Both the position numbers and the translations under genes were made by a program. From Azospirillum sp. SYSU D00513 (GTDB lineage Bacteria > Pseudomonadota > Alphaproteobacteria > Azospirillales > Azospirillaceae): a stretch of 64,000 nucleotides of DNA. Where the stretch lies: positions 1-64,000 of the forward strand of contig NZ_JAFIQV010000007.1 in the NCBI RefSeq assembly GCF_017356015.1, in the 5' to 3' direction. The notes beneath the pieces are model-generated. The model was not told where the DNA came from. It worked only from the letters and a program-made list of their open reading frames with translations, and did no database searches. Below, in pieces: positions 41,501 through 53,523 of this stretch; the stretch's first letter is position 1, and every line of letters begins with the position of its first letter.

Positions 41501-42028
41501 GAGGCTCACCCCGTCGTCGCTCCAGACCATATCGCCGGGCTCGCGCGCTTCCGCGGCGGGCACGTAACCGTTGTGATAGAGCCAGCCATGCAAGGCCTCG
41601 CGGTCCACGGCGTCACCGGCGGACAGGCGGAAGGCCGCGCCGGACAGTGTTTCCCAGGGTGTCAGCCGGCGCAGCAGGCCGCCGGCGCTCGTCACCAGGA
41701 TGCGCGGTCCGGCTGCGGGCTCGGCGAGGTGGGCCATCGCCTCCAGCCGCAGGGCCGACACCCGCGCCGAGGGGGAGGCTCGGTCGTAGGGAAGCGTGTC
41801 CCAGGCCGGGAAACGCAGGATTTCGATGTGGGGGGCCACGGTGCGCAGGTTTCGCGACAGCCGCTCCAGGCGGCGGGCGTCCTCCGCGACGTGGAGCAGG
41901 CCGCGTGGCCCCGCCGCCTCGGCAAGCCCGGCCAGCACCCAGGCGTCATAGCCTTCGGGGACGCCGAACAGGTCGCGGCGGCCCTTTTCCAGGAGGTCCT
42001 TTTCCAACAAGCCGGCGGGAGGCGTCAT
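38543..42028 (-). CDS. Diverged Mfd paralogue (SF2 translocase)
   Basis: The 1161-residue protein aligns with Mfd over its length. The motor is intact: ADVGFGKTEIAL, IVDEEQRLGVKQKERL, TATPIPRTLQLA, QLRGRVGR and GAGDLLGEEQSGH. By eye the non-motor parts are less conserved than in the window's canonical Mfd. The UvrB-like element RGGIIDMFPPG reads SDDGVSLVAPG, and the polymerase-interaction HMDHGIGRYDGL reads HLEHGIGLSEGL. The start at ATG 42028 has GGGAGTGG upstream. Whether it binds RNA polymerase or UvrA is unknown; I infer a distinct or regulated role. Confidence 0.88.
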   Translation of the reverse strand: MTPPAGLLEKDLLEKGRRDLFGVPEGYDAWVLAGLAEAAGPRGLLHVAEDARRLERLSRNLRTVAPHIEILRFPAWDTLPYDRASPSARVSALRLEAMAHLAEPAAGPRILVTSAGGLLRRLTPWETLSGAAFRLSAGDAVDREALHGWLYHNGYVPAAEAREPGDMVWSDDGVSLVAPGLDGTLTLDFPGGNLSRIGLDGRELPRAALLPLSEVVLTEATMGRFRNAYLGGDAEAERDPIYQAVAAGRRLAGIEHWLPFFAGETDTLFDRMPDALVTMDEEAVTTRDSRLEQARLAFEARRRQVAVSSKAGLPVHRPAPVEDVFLDVDDWEEGLEGRAVITLRPGEGTGEGALDAGGRRLNLAGEDEEERIASARGQGRRLFVAVDEPAQRRGMVRHLRQEGVAADMADSVAVDGAAPGIGIAVIVLDIDAGFTGPDGSGFAVVTPPELLGEQSSRQRRRRSRRLVDDLAAEAAELAPGSTVVHLEHGIGLSEGLERIDATGVPHDCLRIVYRDDAKSFVPVENLDMLWPFGATDGAVPLDRLGSAVWTQRRDRVADSLRVAAETLVRTQAERALARVEPIRPERRAFRSFVSRFPHEETPDQQAAIDAVLDDIASGQPMDRLICADVGFGKTEIALRAAFAVAMAGRQVAVVAPTTPLSRQHAADFRERFAGFPVRVEELSRSVSPADARAVKAGLKSGEIRIVVGTHALLSASVEFDDLGLLIVDEEQRLGVKQKERLRAISADTHVLTMTATPIPRTLQLATAGLRDLSIIATPPLRRRPVRTEFLEFDPIRVAEALRAERARGGQCFYVCPRVEDLAEVRARLEALVPDFRIIEAHGKMKAEAMEDAMSAFSEGAGDLLLATNIIETGLNIPNANTLVVHRTDRFGLAQLHQLRGRVGRAAVQGRCWLTVEPDQELSEASRQRLEVLTRLDQPGAGFELSARDLGLRGAGDLLGEEQSGHMREVGAELFQELLRQAVEAARAGRPMPAMVHTRVNLGQAVMIPESFIRDANLRLAVYRHLATLNDAEERANFAAALGDRFGPLPPEMEGFLDLGTLKCLSREAGLATLDIGPNGALFAFLEDGGPDGALLERLAAKRPDVKLRPDGRLVLVAGDRPPEAFRSAIRRLLRDLVRLKKEPAGAGQTPSKPQAESAASM

Positions 42029-42152
42029 GCAAGCCACTCCCGGCCAGCAAAAAGGGCGCCCGGTTGCCGGGCGCCCCCTTCGTCACATCCGGACAGGTAA
42101 GGCACGAGAAGAATGGAAGATGTCATTCGCTGTCCGGTCCTCTCCAGCGGTA

Positions 42153-42590
42153 TCAGGCGTGGGTGCGGGTGTGGACACGGTCGGCGTCGCGCTCATGCAC
42201 GAAGTAGCCGACATAACCGGCCACGATGGCCAGGAGGGCGTGCAGCCAGATGTCGTTGCCGTGCAGCGGGACGAGGCCGAACATCGTGTCGAGGCCGGGG
42301 ATCAGACCCATGACCATGAAGGCCGCGTAGATCCAGGCGACGCTCTTCAGGTAGCCGCGCGAGGCGAGCCGGCCGGAGAAATAGGCGAAGAAGGCCCAGA
42401 GGCCGAAGAGCAGATGGACGAGGTTGTGCAGCACGTTCACCGGGAACAGGCCCAGAAGATGACCGTGGAAGCTGTCCACCGCCAGCCCGGCCGGATCGGC
42501 CGGCGGGGAAAGCAGCGCCGGGATGAAGCCGGCAAGGCCGACCGCCGTGAAGACCACGGCATAGACGAGCGTCACGTTACGCCACCACAT
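42153..42590 (-). CDS. DUF4383-like four-TM membrane protein
   Basis: The 145-residue protein starts MWWRNVTLVYAVVFTAVGLA at an ATG with a perfect GGAGG 5 nt upstream. It has four TM helices and the motif HGHLLGLFPVNVLHNLVHLLFGLW, which matches the DUF4383 family of integral membrane proteins. The C-terminus is basic (HERDADRVHTRTHA). Function is unknown. It is divergent from the PilJ-N histidine kinase gene. Confidence 0.8.
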   Translation of the reverse strand: MWWRNVTLVYAVVFTAVGLAGFIPALLSPPADPAGLAVDSFHGHLLGLFPVNVLHNLVHLLFGLWAFFAYFSGRLASRGYLKSVAWIYAAFMVMGLIPGLDTMFGLVPLHGNDIWLHALLAIVAGYVGYFVHERDADRVHTRTHA

Positions 42591-42777
42591 GAGATCCTCC
42601 AAAGACTGGTTTCTGATCGAATTGCCTCTTAAACACGCTGCGCGCATCGGGCGTTCCCCGATGGGATGAGAAAGCACCCGTCAACCCGGACCCGCCCCCT
42701 TGCGGCAGCGCCCGAGCTGTGGTCAAGAACATGGGACCGGGCCTGAAGCGCGCCGGCGGCGGGGCACGGGGCGGCGC

Positions 42778-44331
42778 ATGGACGGCATTCGGAAGAGGAC
42801 CGGCGGGGTGAAGGGCCGGGGGATGACGGCGCGCTGGATGACGGCGCGCTACAGCCTGGCGCTGGTCATCATCGCCTTCTGCACGCTGGTGGGCTTCTTC
42901 ATGACGGAACAGGTCATGAATCAGCACGCCGACATGCTGGATGTCGTCAACATGTCCGGTCGTCAGCGCATGCTGTCGCAGCGCTCGGCCCTGCTCGTGG
43001 AGCGCATGCACCATGCGCGCACGGATGAGGAACGCCGTGGGTACCGGGCGGAGCTGGCCTTGGCCGTGGAGACCTTCGAGCGGACGCACCGCCGCCTGAC
43101 CGGCACCGGCGGGGAACCGGGCCTGGGGCTCGCCGTGCGGAACCTCTATTTCGAAGGGCCGGAGCCGCTGAACGAGGAGGTTCTGCGCTTCATCGCCGCG
43201 TTGCGCGTCATCCTCGACGCCGCCGGGAAGCCGCTGCCGCCGGACATGCCGGAGGCGCGCCTCGTGGCCGATCAGGCGCTGGGTTCCCTGCTCGACCGGC
43301 TGGACCTGATGGTCGCCCGCTACCAGGAGACCGGCGAGGAGGGAATCGCCATGCTGCGCGCGCTCGGCGTGACGGCGCTGGCGCTGACCATGCTGACCCT
43401 GCTCGCCGAGGTGCTGCTGATCTTCCGCCCGATGGTCCGCCATGTGGAAGAGCAGTTTGGCGAGATCGGGCGCATGACGGCGGCCCTTGAGGAGGCGAAC
43501 GGAACGCTGGAAGCGCAGGTCCGCGCCCGCACCGCCGAACTGCAGGGGGCCAAGACTGCGGCGGAGCAGGCCCACCGGGCGAAATCGCGCTTCCTGGCCC
43601 ATGCCGGCCATGACCTGAAGCAGCCGCTGGAAGCCATCGGGATGTTCACGGGCATGCTGGACCGGCAGGTGGACACCGCGCGCGGGCGCCTGCTGCTGCG
43701 CGACCTGCGGCTGGCGCAACGGTCGATGCGCGGCCTGCTGGACCAGATCCTGGAGATCTCTCGCCTGGAATCGGGCGTGGTCGAGCCGGCCCCCGTCGAG
43801 GTCCCGCTGGCGCCCCTGCTCGAACAGCTCGCGTCGGAATTCCGGCCCCAGGCCGAAGCGAAGGGGCTGGAGCTTCGCATGGTCGCGACCTCGCGGGCCG
43901 TGGTGACCGACCCGGCGCTGCTGGAGCGCATTCTGCGCAACCTGCTGGCCAACGCCGTGCGCTACACCGAACGGGGCCGCGTCCTGGTCGGCTGCCGCCT
44001 GCGCGGCGGCGCGCTGTCGGTCGAGATCCATGACAGCGGCCAGGGCATCGCGCCGGACGATGTCCGCCGGATCTTCGAGGAGTTCGTGCAGCTCGACCGG
44101 CCCGACCGGGACCGCAGCCAGGGCATCGGGCTCGGCCTCGCCATCGTGGACCGGCTGGCCCGGCTGCTCGGCCACCCGCTCGTCCTGAAGTCGGCGGAAG
44201 GGCGCGGCTCGGTCTTCGGCGTGCTGGTGCCGCGCGCGAGCCGCGCGCGGCGCTCAGACGAGACGGTCGCGGTCCGCGTCCTTGACCAGCAGGACCGCCT
44301 GGGTGCGGCTGCCGACCCCCAGCGCCTTTAG
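42778..44331 (+). CDS. Sensor histidine kinase with PilJ-type N-terminal sensor domain
   Basis: The 517-residue membrane kinase has a first TM helix near 25-45, a periplasmic sensor with NMSGRQRMLSQRSALLVERM (the PilJ/NarX-type signature near 58), a second TM near 200, a coiled-coil, then the kinase. The phospho-His lies in GHDLKQPLEAIG near 278; N box LLANAVRYTERG and DSGQGIAPDD and GIGLGLAIV are intact. The C-terminal tail overlaps the convergent response regulator gene by 78 bp. PilJ-N sensors resemble nitrate sensors, but the ligand here is unknown. Confidence 0.88.
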   Translation: MDGIRKRTGGVKGRGMTARWMTARYSLALVIIAFCTLVGFFMTEQVMNQHADMLDVVNMSGRQRMLSQRSALLVERMHHARTDEERRGYRAELALAVETFERTHRRLTGTGGEPGLGLAVRNLYFEGPEPLNEEVLRFIAALRVILDAAGKPLPPDMPEARLVADQALGSLLDRLDLMVARYQETGEEGIAMLRALGVTALALTMLTLLAEVLLIFRPMVRHVEEQFGEIGRMTAALEEANGTLEAQVRARTAELQGAKTAAEQAHRAKSRFLAHAGHDLKQPLEAIGMFTGMLDRQVDTARGRLLLRDLRLAQRSMRGLLDQILEISRLESGVVEPAPVEVPLAPLLEQLASEFRPQAEAKGLELRMVATSRAVVTDPALLERILRNLLANAVRYTERGRVLVGCRLRGGALSVEIHDSGQGIAPDDVRRIFEEFVQLDRPDRDRSQGIGLGLAIVDRLARLLGHPLVLKSAEGRGSVFGVLVPRASRARRSDETVAVRVLDQQDRLGAAADPQRL

Positions 44332-44898
44332 GACGCCGGTGACGTGCGTCTTCACCGTGGACAGGTTCAGCCCCAGCCTCTCCCCGATCTCCTGATTCGA
44401 CAGCCCCTTGGCGAGCAGGTCCAGCACGTCGAGCTGGCGCCGCGTCAGGCCGTCGAACAGCGAATGGGCGGGCAGCGGCGCCGGTGCCGGGGCGGCGGCG
44501 CCCGCCATGCCGAGGACCGGCGGCACATAGGAACCGCCCGCCATCACCAGCCGCAGGATGTTCACGATCAGGACATCGTCGGTCGATTTGGGGATGAAGG
44601 CCCGCACACCGCGCGCCAGGACGGCACGCATCTCCTCGGGCGAATCCACCATCGAGAAGACGGCGACCGGCACCGGCGCCACTCGCCGGACCAGCGCCTC
44701 CAGATCGTTCAACCCGGAAAGGCCCGGCATGCGCAGATCCATGACGATCAGGTCGAGCGCCGTGCCGGCGTCCAGCAACTCGCCGATCTGGCCGTAACTG
44801 GTCGCCGTCAGGACGGTCGCCGCCTCATTCATTTCGGTGACGAGATGGGTGAGGCCACTGCGTACGATGGAGTGGTCGTCGGCGATGAGAACCTGCAT
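44254..44898 (-). CDS. NarL/FixJ-type response regulator
   Basis: The 214-residue protein has a receiver domain (phosphorylated Asp54 in LIVMDLRMPG, acidic pair Asp7-Asp8, Lys in FIPKS) and a LuxR-type helix-turn-helix near 150-210 (LTRRQLDVLDLLAKGLSNQE, STVKTHVTGVLKALG). A Pro/Ala linker separates them. It is convergent with, and overlaps by 78 bp, the PilJ-N histidine kinase gene, its probable partner by position. It starts at ATG 44898. Confidence 0.92.
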   Translation of the reverse strand: MQVLIADDHSIVRSGLTHLVTEMNEAATVLTATSYGQIGELLDAGTALDLIVMDLRMPGLSGLNDLEALVRRVAPVPVAVFSMVDSPEEMRAVLARGVRAFIPKSTDDVLIVNILRLVMAGGSYVPPVLGMAGAAAPAPAPLPAHSLFDGLTRRQLDVLDLLAKGLSNQEIGERLGLNLSTVKTHVTGVLKALGVGSRTQAVLLVKDADRDRLV

Positions 44899-44993
44899 GG
44901 CGCGTCGTTGGTCGTGAAAGCTATCCCCATTGAAACTATTACGCTTTCCAGGCTTGGTATGCCACCTTTGATGAGCGGGCCGATGAAATAGTT

Positions 44994-45632
44994 TCAACCG
45001 CGCCCACGGTGCCGCGTCACCCGGCTCCGTTCGCGCCAGCGCCGCAAGGCGGCCGCGTCGTCCACATCCTCCAGCATGCCGATCTGCCCCGCCGATTGCC
45101 GCCGGGGCAGCGTGGACCGCGTGTCCGCCAGCGCGTGCTCGCTCGACCAGCGCACGCCCTCGAACAGGCCGGCCGGCAGGGCGCGCGTCCGCCGCGCGCC
45201 GACCAGCCAGTAGCCGCCATCGCCCGCCGGACCGAAGACGAAGTCATGGCGGCCGAGCGCGCGGAAGGCGGCGGCCACGTCGGCGGGCATGATCTCGGGA
45301 ATGTCGCTGCCCACGATGACGGCGGGTCCACGCGGTGCACGCGCCAGCGCGCGCGCCATGCGGGCACCGAGGTCGCCCTGCCCCTGCCCGACCGGCCGGC
45401 ATCCGGCCGGCCATCGCCCCTCGCCGGCTCCCCGGTCGGGCGTCACGGCCACCCAAAGCGTCCAGCGGGGATCGCGCGCGAGCCGGCGGAGCAGTTCGCC
45501 CAGCGCGGTCCGGTAGAAGCGCCACGCCTCCAGCGCGCCGACCCCAGCGGCGAGGCGGCGCTTGCCCCGCCCGAGCCGGGGGAGCCGCGCGAAGACGATC
45601 AGGTGCCGGGACGCCGTCCGCCGCTTGTTCAT
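44994..45632 (-). CDS. TIGR04282-type (DUF2064) nucleotidyltransferase-fold glycosyltransferase
   Basis: The 212-residue protein has a GT-A fold: LIVFARLPRLGRGKRRLA near the N-terminus, VIVGSDIPEIMPADV and FGPAGDGGYWLVGARR, which matches the DUF2064/TIGR04282 family. Members are often encoded with TIGR04283 proteins, as here with the next gene upstream (26 bp away). No ars genes or arsenosugar radical SAM protein lie beside them. The true role is unassigned. Confidence 0.82.
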   Translation of the reverse strand: MNKRRTASRHLIVFARLPRLGRGKRRLAAGVGALEAWRFYRTALGELLRRLARDPRWTLWVAVTPDRGAGEGRWPAGCRPVGQGQGDLGARMARALARAPRGPAVIVGSDIPEIMPADVAAAFRALGRHDFVFGPAGDGGYWLVGARRTRALPAGLFEGVRWSSEHALADTRSTLPRRQSAGQIGMLEDVDDAAALRRWRERSRVTRHRGRG

Positions 45633-45657
45633 GCTCTTCGTTCTTATCCGTTTGGCC

Positions 45658-46386
45658 CTATCCGTACAGGCGGCGGATGATGCGCGGCGGCAGGCCCGCA
45701 TACCAGAGGGACAGGAGGGCGAGGTTTCGCGCGGGGCGGAGCCACCAGCCGTCGCGCTCGTAGCGGGCCGGCGAGGTGAGCGCGTCGGCGTCGAGCGCCA
45801 CGAGCCGCCCTGCGCCGATCCGGCGCGCGAGGTCCACGTCCTCCATCAGCGGAAGCGGCCGGTGGCCGCCCAGCTCCTCATAGAAGGAACGCGCGATCAG
45901 CAGGCCCTGGTCGCCGTAGGGAAGCCCCAGGGCGCGGCAGCGCCACGCCGCCATGCGTTCGACCCGACGGGCCTCCGGGCGGGCGCTGTCGAAGCGGAGA
46001 CGGAAGTATCCGGCGCGCGCGCGGTTCGCCGGATCCCTTTGGAACCGTTCCACGGCACCGAGCCAGCCAGGCTGGGGGCGCGTGTCGGCATGCAGGAACA
46101 GGATCCAGGGAGCCGATCCGGCGGCGGCGCCCACCGCGAGCTGCTGCCCCCGGCCGCGGGCGGCCTCAACGACCAGCGCGCCGGACGCGCGCGCCAGGGA
46201 GGCGGTGCCGTCGGATGAACCGCCGTCGGCGATGATCACCTGCCCTGTGCCGGCAACCGCCGCCAGCGTGGAAGCGAGCGTCGCGCGAGCGTTCAGGCTG
46301 GGAATGACGATGTCGAGCGCGCCGCCGTCACCGGCCAGGCCGTCATCGGCCGGGCCGGTACCCGGCATGCCGCCCGGCGCGGCCAT
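45658..46386 (-). CDS. TIGR04283-type family 2 glycosyltransferase
   Basis: The 242-residue protein has a GT2 core: LDIVIPSLNARATL, the metal-binding LFLHADTRP near 100, and the C-terminal FYEELGGHRPLPLMEDVDL, which is the TIGR04283 signature. It precedes the TIGR04282 protein on the same strand. The first 22 residues are Gly/Ala/Pro-rich and disordered, and the start could be internal. The substrate is unknown. Confidence 0.85.
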   Translation of the reverse strand: MAAPGGMPGTGPADDGLAGDGGALDIVIPSLNARATLASTLAAVAGTGQVIIADGGSSDGTASLARASGALVVEAARGRGQQLAVGAAAGSAPWILFLHADTRPQPGWLGAVERFQRDPANRARAGYFRLRFDSARPEARRVERMAAWRCRALGLPYGDQGLLIARSFYEELGGHRPLPLMEDVDLARRIGAGRLVALDADALTSPARYERDGWWLRPARNLALLSLWYAGLPPRIIRRLYG

Positions 46387-46393
46387 GGCCTTC

Positions 46394-46603
46394 TCAGGCT
46401 TCCGCGACGGTTTCGAACTCCTGCGCGTTCAGGAGCGCCGCCACCGAGAGCGTCTTAAGCGTCTTGGGGTCGTCCGTCCGCCGCATCTGGGCGTGCTGCG
46501 TTCCCATCCCGTCCTTTCGGACGGCGATCACTTCCCAGACGCCGCCGCCGGGCCCAAGCTTCCGATACATCTGGCCTTCGACGACTTCGCGCTTCCTGCG
46601 CAT
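46394..46603 (-). CDS. Small conserved-looking hypothetical protein
   Basis: The 69-residue protein starts MRRKREVVEGQMYRKLG behind GGAGAAGAGCC, a good ribosome binding site. It has a beta-strand-rich middle (GGVWEVIAVRKDGMGTQHAQ) and a C-terminal helix (LKTLSVAALLNAQEFETVAE). It ends 7 bp before the glycosyltransferase gene starts, so the two are co-transcribed. I recognise no family. Confidence 0.6.
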   Translation of the reverse strand: MRRKREVVEGQMYRKLGPGGGVWEVIAVRKDGMGTQHAQMRRTDDPKTLKTLSVAALLNAQEFETVAEA

Positions 46604-46908
46604 GGCTCTTCTCCAAAACCCGGTCATACGGATGCCCGGCCCATCACGCGGGCCGGGCCCGGGGGCACCATCTACGGCGAACATCCCCGCTTCCGCGATC
46701 GGCGCATTCAAACACGAAACCGAAGTGGCATGGCGAGTGTCCGTTGTGTGACCGTGTTCGCGGCGCGACGACTGTAGCCGCGCCGCAACATTTCCAGAAC
46801 GGATAGGCCCCGCGTCCGGCACGGTCCTACGCCGGACCAGCCTTTTGCGGTGCGTCATTCCCTTTTGGCCCGCTGGAACAAAGCAGCGCGAATGGCGTTC
46901 AATAGGGT
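46604..46908. other. 305-bp intergenic region
   Basis: I see no gene or strong signal here. A GC-rich stretch with GGGCCGGGCCCGGG (46651-46665) is present. It separates divergent genes, so promoters for both should lie within it. Confidence 0.5.
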
Positions 46909-47160
46909 ATGAAGACCGATTACGACGCGCTTCTCTTCGCGACTCGCCTGGTGGAAGAGCTGGGCGAGACCGCCATCCGTGTCAGCCGCGTTCGCCTCGT
47001 GGAGCTGACTGCCGCCAACAACCTTCGCGCCGCCGCCTTCTGGCGGGACGTGATGCGAACGTGCGAGCGCCTCGTGTCGGAACGGGCTCCGCCCCTGCCG
47101 ACCCAGGCCGCGGCCGCCGCGGTCGGCGCCACCGCGCTGGCCAAGACAACGGCGCCCTGA
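46909..47160 (+). CDS. Small hypothetical protein
   Basis: The 83-residue ORF encodes a helical protein (LLFATRLVEELGETAIRVSR, then FWRDVMRTCERLVSERAP) with an Ala/Pro-rich tail. No cysteine pair or catalytic motif is evident, and no family is recognised. Upstream of ATG 46909 the ribosome binding site is weak (TAGGG). Confidence 0.45.
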   Translation: MKTDYDALLFATRLVEELGETAIRVSRVRLVELTAANNLRAAAFWRDVMRTCERLVSERAPPLPTQAAAAAVGATALAKTTAP

Positions 47161-47242
47161 CGGCAGCCCCCGGCGGATGGAAGCCTCGGCGAAGGGCTGG
47201 GCTCACGACGCCAGATCAGGTCGATATCGGATCAGGCCCATA

Positions 47243-47276
47243 AAAGAAGCCCGGCGATCGCTCGCCGGGCTTCTTT
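47243..47276. terminator. Bidirectional intrinsic terminator
   Basis: A 15-bp perfect stem (AAAGAAGCCCGGCGA with TCGCCGGGCTTCTTT) around TCGC ends in T-runs on both strands. It lies 35 bp after the livK stop codon and can also stop transcripts of the convergent small gene. Confidence 0.9.
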
Positions 47277-47311
47277 CCATGCACCGGCCCCGGAGGGCCG
47301 GCCGCACCGGA

Positions 47312-48409
47312 TCACTTCACTTCGGCGTACTGGCCGTTGCTCCACTTGTACCAGACATAGGCCGGCGAGGTCACATCGCCCTTCTTGTCGAAGCCGATGT
47401 TGCCCATGACCGAGCTGTACTGGCCCTGGCGCATGGCGGCGGCGACCTTCTCCGGGTCCGTGGAGCCGGCCTTCTTGGCGGCCTCGGCCCAGATCTGCAC
47501 GGCGGCGTAGGTGTAGAGGGTGTAGCCCTCGGGCTCGTAGCCGGTCTTGCGGAACTTCTCGACGATCGTCTTGGCTTCCGGCTTGCTGCGCGGGTCCGGA
47601 CCGAAGGTCATCATGGTGCCTTCGCCGGCAGCACCGGTGATGGACCAGAACTCGTTCGAAACCAGGGCGTCGCCCGACACGAGCAGGGCCGACATGCCCT
47701 GGTCCTTCATCTGGCGCGCGATCAGGCCGGCTTCCGTGTGGTAGCCGCCGATGTACACGACCTCGATGCCAGCCTGCTTCAGCTTGGACACGAGAGCGGA
47801 GTAGTCCTTCTCGCCCTTCGTGTAGACCTCGTACAGCTTCTCCTTGACGCCCGCGGCGTTCAGCGCCTTCTGCGTCTCGTCGGCCAGTCCCTTGCCGTAG
47901 GCGGTCTGGTCGTTCAGGATCGCGATGGCCTTGGACTTGTGGTTCTCGGACAGATACTTGCCGGCCACGATGCCCTGCTGGTCGTCACGCCCGCAGACGC
48001 GGAAGACCGTGTCGAAGCCCTGCTCGGTCAACTTCGGGTTCGTCGAGCCGGGGGAGATCTGAAGGACGCCCTCCTCGTTGTAGACCGCCGAGGCCGGGAT
48101 CGAGGAGCTGGAGCAGTAGTGGCCGGCGACGAACTTAGCACCCTTGCGGGCGAGGTCGTTGGCCACGGCGACGGCCTGCTTCGGGTCGCAGGCGTCGTCG
48201 CCCACTTCGAGCTTCAGCTTTTCACCCAGGATGCCGCCGGCGGCGTTGATGTCGGCGACGGCCTGTTCCGCGCCCTTCCGGAACTGCTCGCCGAAGCTCG
48301 CCTCGGAACCGCTCATCGGGCCGGCCACGCCGATCACGATGTCGGCGTAGGCGGAGGTGGAAAGTACGGTCGCCGCAGCAGCGGCCAGAAGGGAAAGCTT
48401 GAACTTCAT
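47312..48409 (-). CDS. livK: Branched-chain amino acid ABC transporter, periplasmic binding protein
   Basis: The 365-residue precursor has a signal peptide (MKFKLSLLAAAAATVLSTSA, cleaved near Ala22) and the LivJ/LivK fold: IVIGVAGPMSGSEASFG, VAGHYCSSSSIPASAVY, and VVYIGGYHTEAGLIARQM. It captures leucine/isoleucine/valine-type ligands for the LivHMGF transporter encoded upstream on the same strand. It is the last gene of the cluster, followed by a terminator. Confidence 0.92.
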   Translation of the reverse strand: MKFKLSLLAAAAATVLSTSAYADIVIGVAGPMSGSEASFGEQFRKGAEQAVADINAAGGILGEKLKLEVGDDACDPKQAVAVANDLARKGAKFVAGHYCSSSSIPASAVYNEEGVLQISPGSTNPKLTEQGFDTVFRVCGRDDQQGIVAGKYLSENHKSKAIAILNDQTAYGKGLADETQKALNAAGVKEKLYEVYTKGEKDYSALVSKLKQAGIEVVYIGGYHTEAGLIARQMKDQGMSALLVSGDALVSNEFWSITGAAGEGTMMTFGPDPRSKPEAKTIVEKFRKTGYEPEGYTLYTYAAVQIWAEAAKKAGSTDPEKVAAAMRQGQYSSVMGNIGFDKKGDVTSPAYVWYKWSNGQYAEVK

Positions 48410-48566
48410 GACGTCAGTCGCTCCCAAGATGAAGTGATCGCTCGAAGCCCCACGGGACCCGCCCACGGGAATGCGGAGGTTAGCCTTCCTGTTTTCGCGG
48501 CACCGGCCGGCGGTAAGGCCGGGACCGTCGCCTGTCCGGCCGGCGCGGGGCCGGCCGTGTTCCTTC

Positions 48567-48910
48567 TTACCCCTTGATGCTCCGCCACCCGAAGGGACCG
48601 GATCGTTCGTAGAGCCAAGGGTACTGCCTGACCATGCGGCGCGCCAGACTCATCCGGTAGGCGGCAAGGGCGATCACGCCCAGGACCGCCGTGTGGACGA
48701 GGAAGCCGTACACCGACAATAGATCGCCCCCGAACAGCGCGAAGACCAGGAACCGGTCCCCGACCCCGAGGAGGATCGCGTAGAGCAGCACCATCCATTG
48801 CGGCTTCCAGCCCTGGGCCAGGGTCTGGCCGGTCAGGAAGGCGCCGCCGCCGAAGACGACCAGCGTCAGCCCGATGAAGACGGGCAGAGACGCGCCGAGC
48901 AGCCCGTCCA

Positions 48911-48911
<1 letters not shown>
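48567..48911 (-). CDS. DUF6867-family membrane protein
   Basis: The 114-residue protein has three to four TM helices (SLPVFIGLTLVVFGGGAFLT; MVLLYAILLGVGDRFLVFAL; FLVHTAVLGVIALAAY) and a C-terminal aromatic motif YPWLYERSGPFGW. Its ATG overlaps the livF stop by 1 bp. In related alphaproteobacteria this family accompanies livF, so it may be an accessory part of the transporter; its function is unproven. Confidence 0.78.
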
Positions 48912-49621
<710 letters not shown>

Positions 49622-49624
49622 GGC

Positions 49625-52026
<2,402 letters not shown>

Positions 52027-52030
52027 TGCC

Positions 52031-52936
<906 letters not shown>

Positions 52937-53463
52937 TCTATCCGCCTCGCCTCACCGCTTCTCATGGGCGTAAGCGACCAAGGCGGGCTCGTTCGCTACC
53001 CTGCACACGTGGAAGGCCGCTCCCTGGGATTGCTGGCTATGCAAAAAGTCGATAGCCGACATTCGTTATCGGTGAGGGACGTTAGCCCACCCGTATTAGA
53101 CAGGGCAAGGGGGTAAAATCCTGCCGGGGGCCGGCGGGGAGCCCCCGTCATCAAATTGCAAAGAACTTGCGCAATCCCCGGAGTCGGGAAGCCTTAATGT
53201 TCAAAAAAGTCCCTTTTCCGATACGCAAGATGCGAGGGGAAAGACAGGGAAAATCCGGGCCTTGCGGCGTTGTCCCTTGAACTTCGGCCCCTGCCTTGTT
53301 TTTGGCGCCTGAAAAAGAGCACTTGCCCAGCAGGCAGGCATGTGGGCTCGGCCGGCGCAGGGGCATCCACCCGCCGCGGGAACGACCGCTCTAGCCGAAG
53401 GTCATAGCGATCCCGAGTCCACCGCCCGCCCATTCCACGGGAGGGCGACGGCGATCCCGGAAT
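52937..53463. other. Intergenic region upstream of the liv operon
   Basis: No convincing gene is present in these 527 bp. A 7-bp GC hairpin (CGGGGGC/GCCCCCG, 53125-53147) and a low-GC stretch (53190-53225) are visible. The livH promoter should be within the left part. Short minus-strand ORFs here lack family features. Confidence 0.5.
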
Positions 53464-53503
53464 CGAAAAGGCCCCTTCCGATCGCTCGGAAGGGGCCTTT
53501 TCG
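53464..53503 (-). terminator. Intrinsic terminator, 18-bp stem
   Basis: CGAAAAGGCCCCTTCCGA pairs exactly with TCGGAAGGGGCCTTTTCG around TCGC. It lies 20 bp after the stop of the secreted-protein gene on the minus strand and carries T-rich ends on both strands. Confidence 0.88.
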
Positions 53504-53523
53504 TTCCGGCAGGTGCCGGAGGA

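Noticed and set aside
47177..48577. 466-codon plus-strand frame opposite livK
   Set aside because: Shadow of the well-supported livK gene; composition is Leu/Gly/Asp-rich without domains.
53151..53366. Small minus-strand ORF upstream of livH
   Set aside because: No start signal or domain; Cys/Pro/Arg scatter typical of chance translation.
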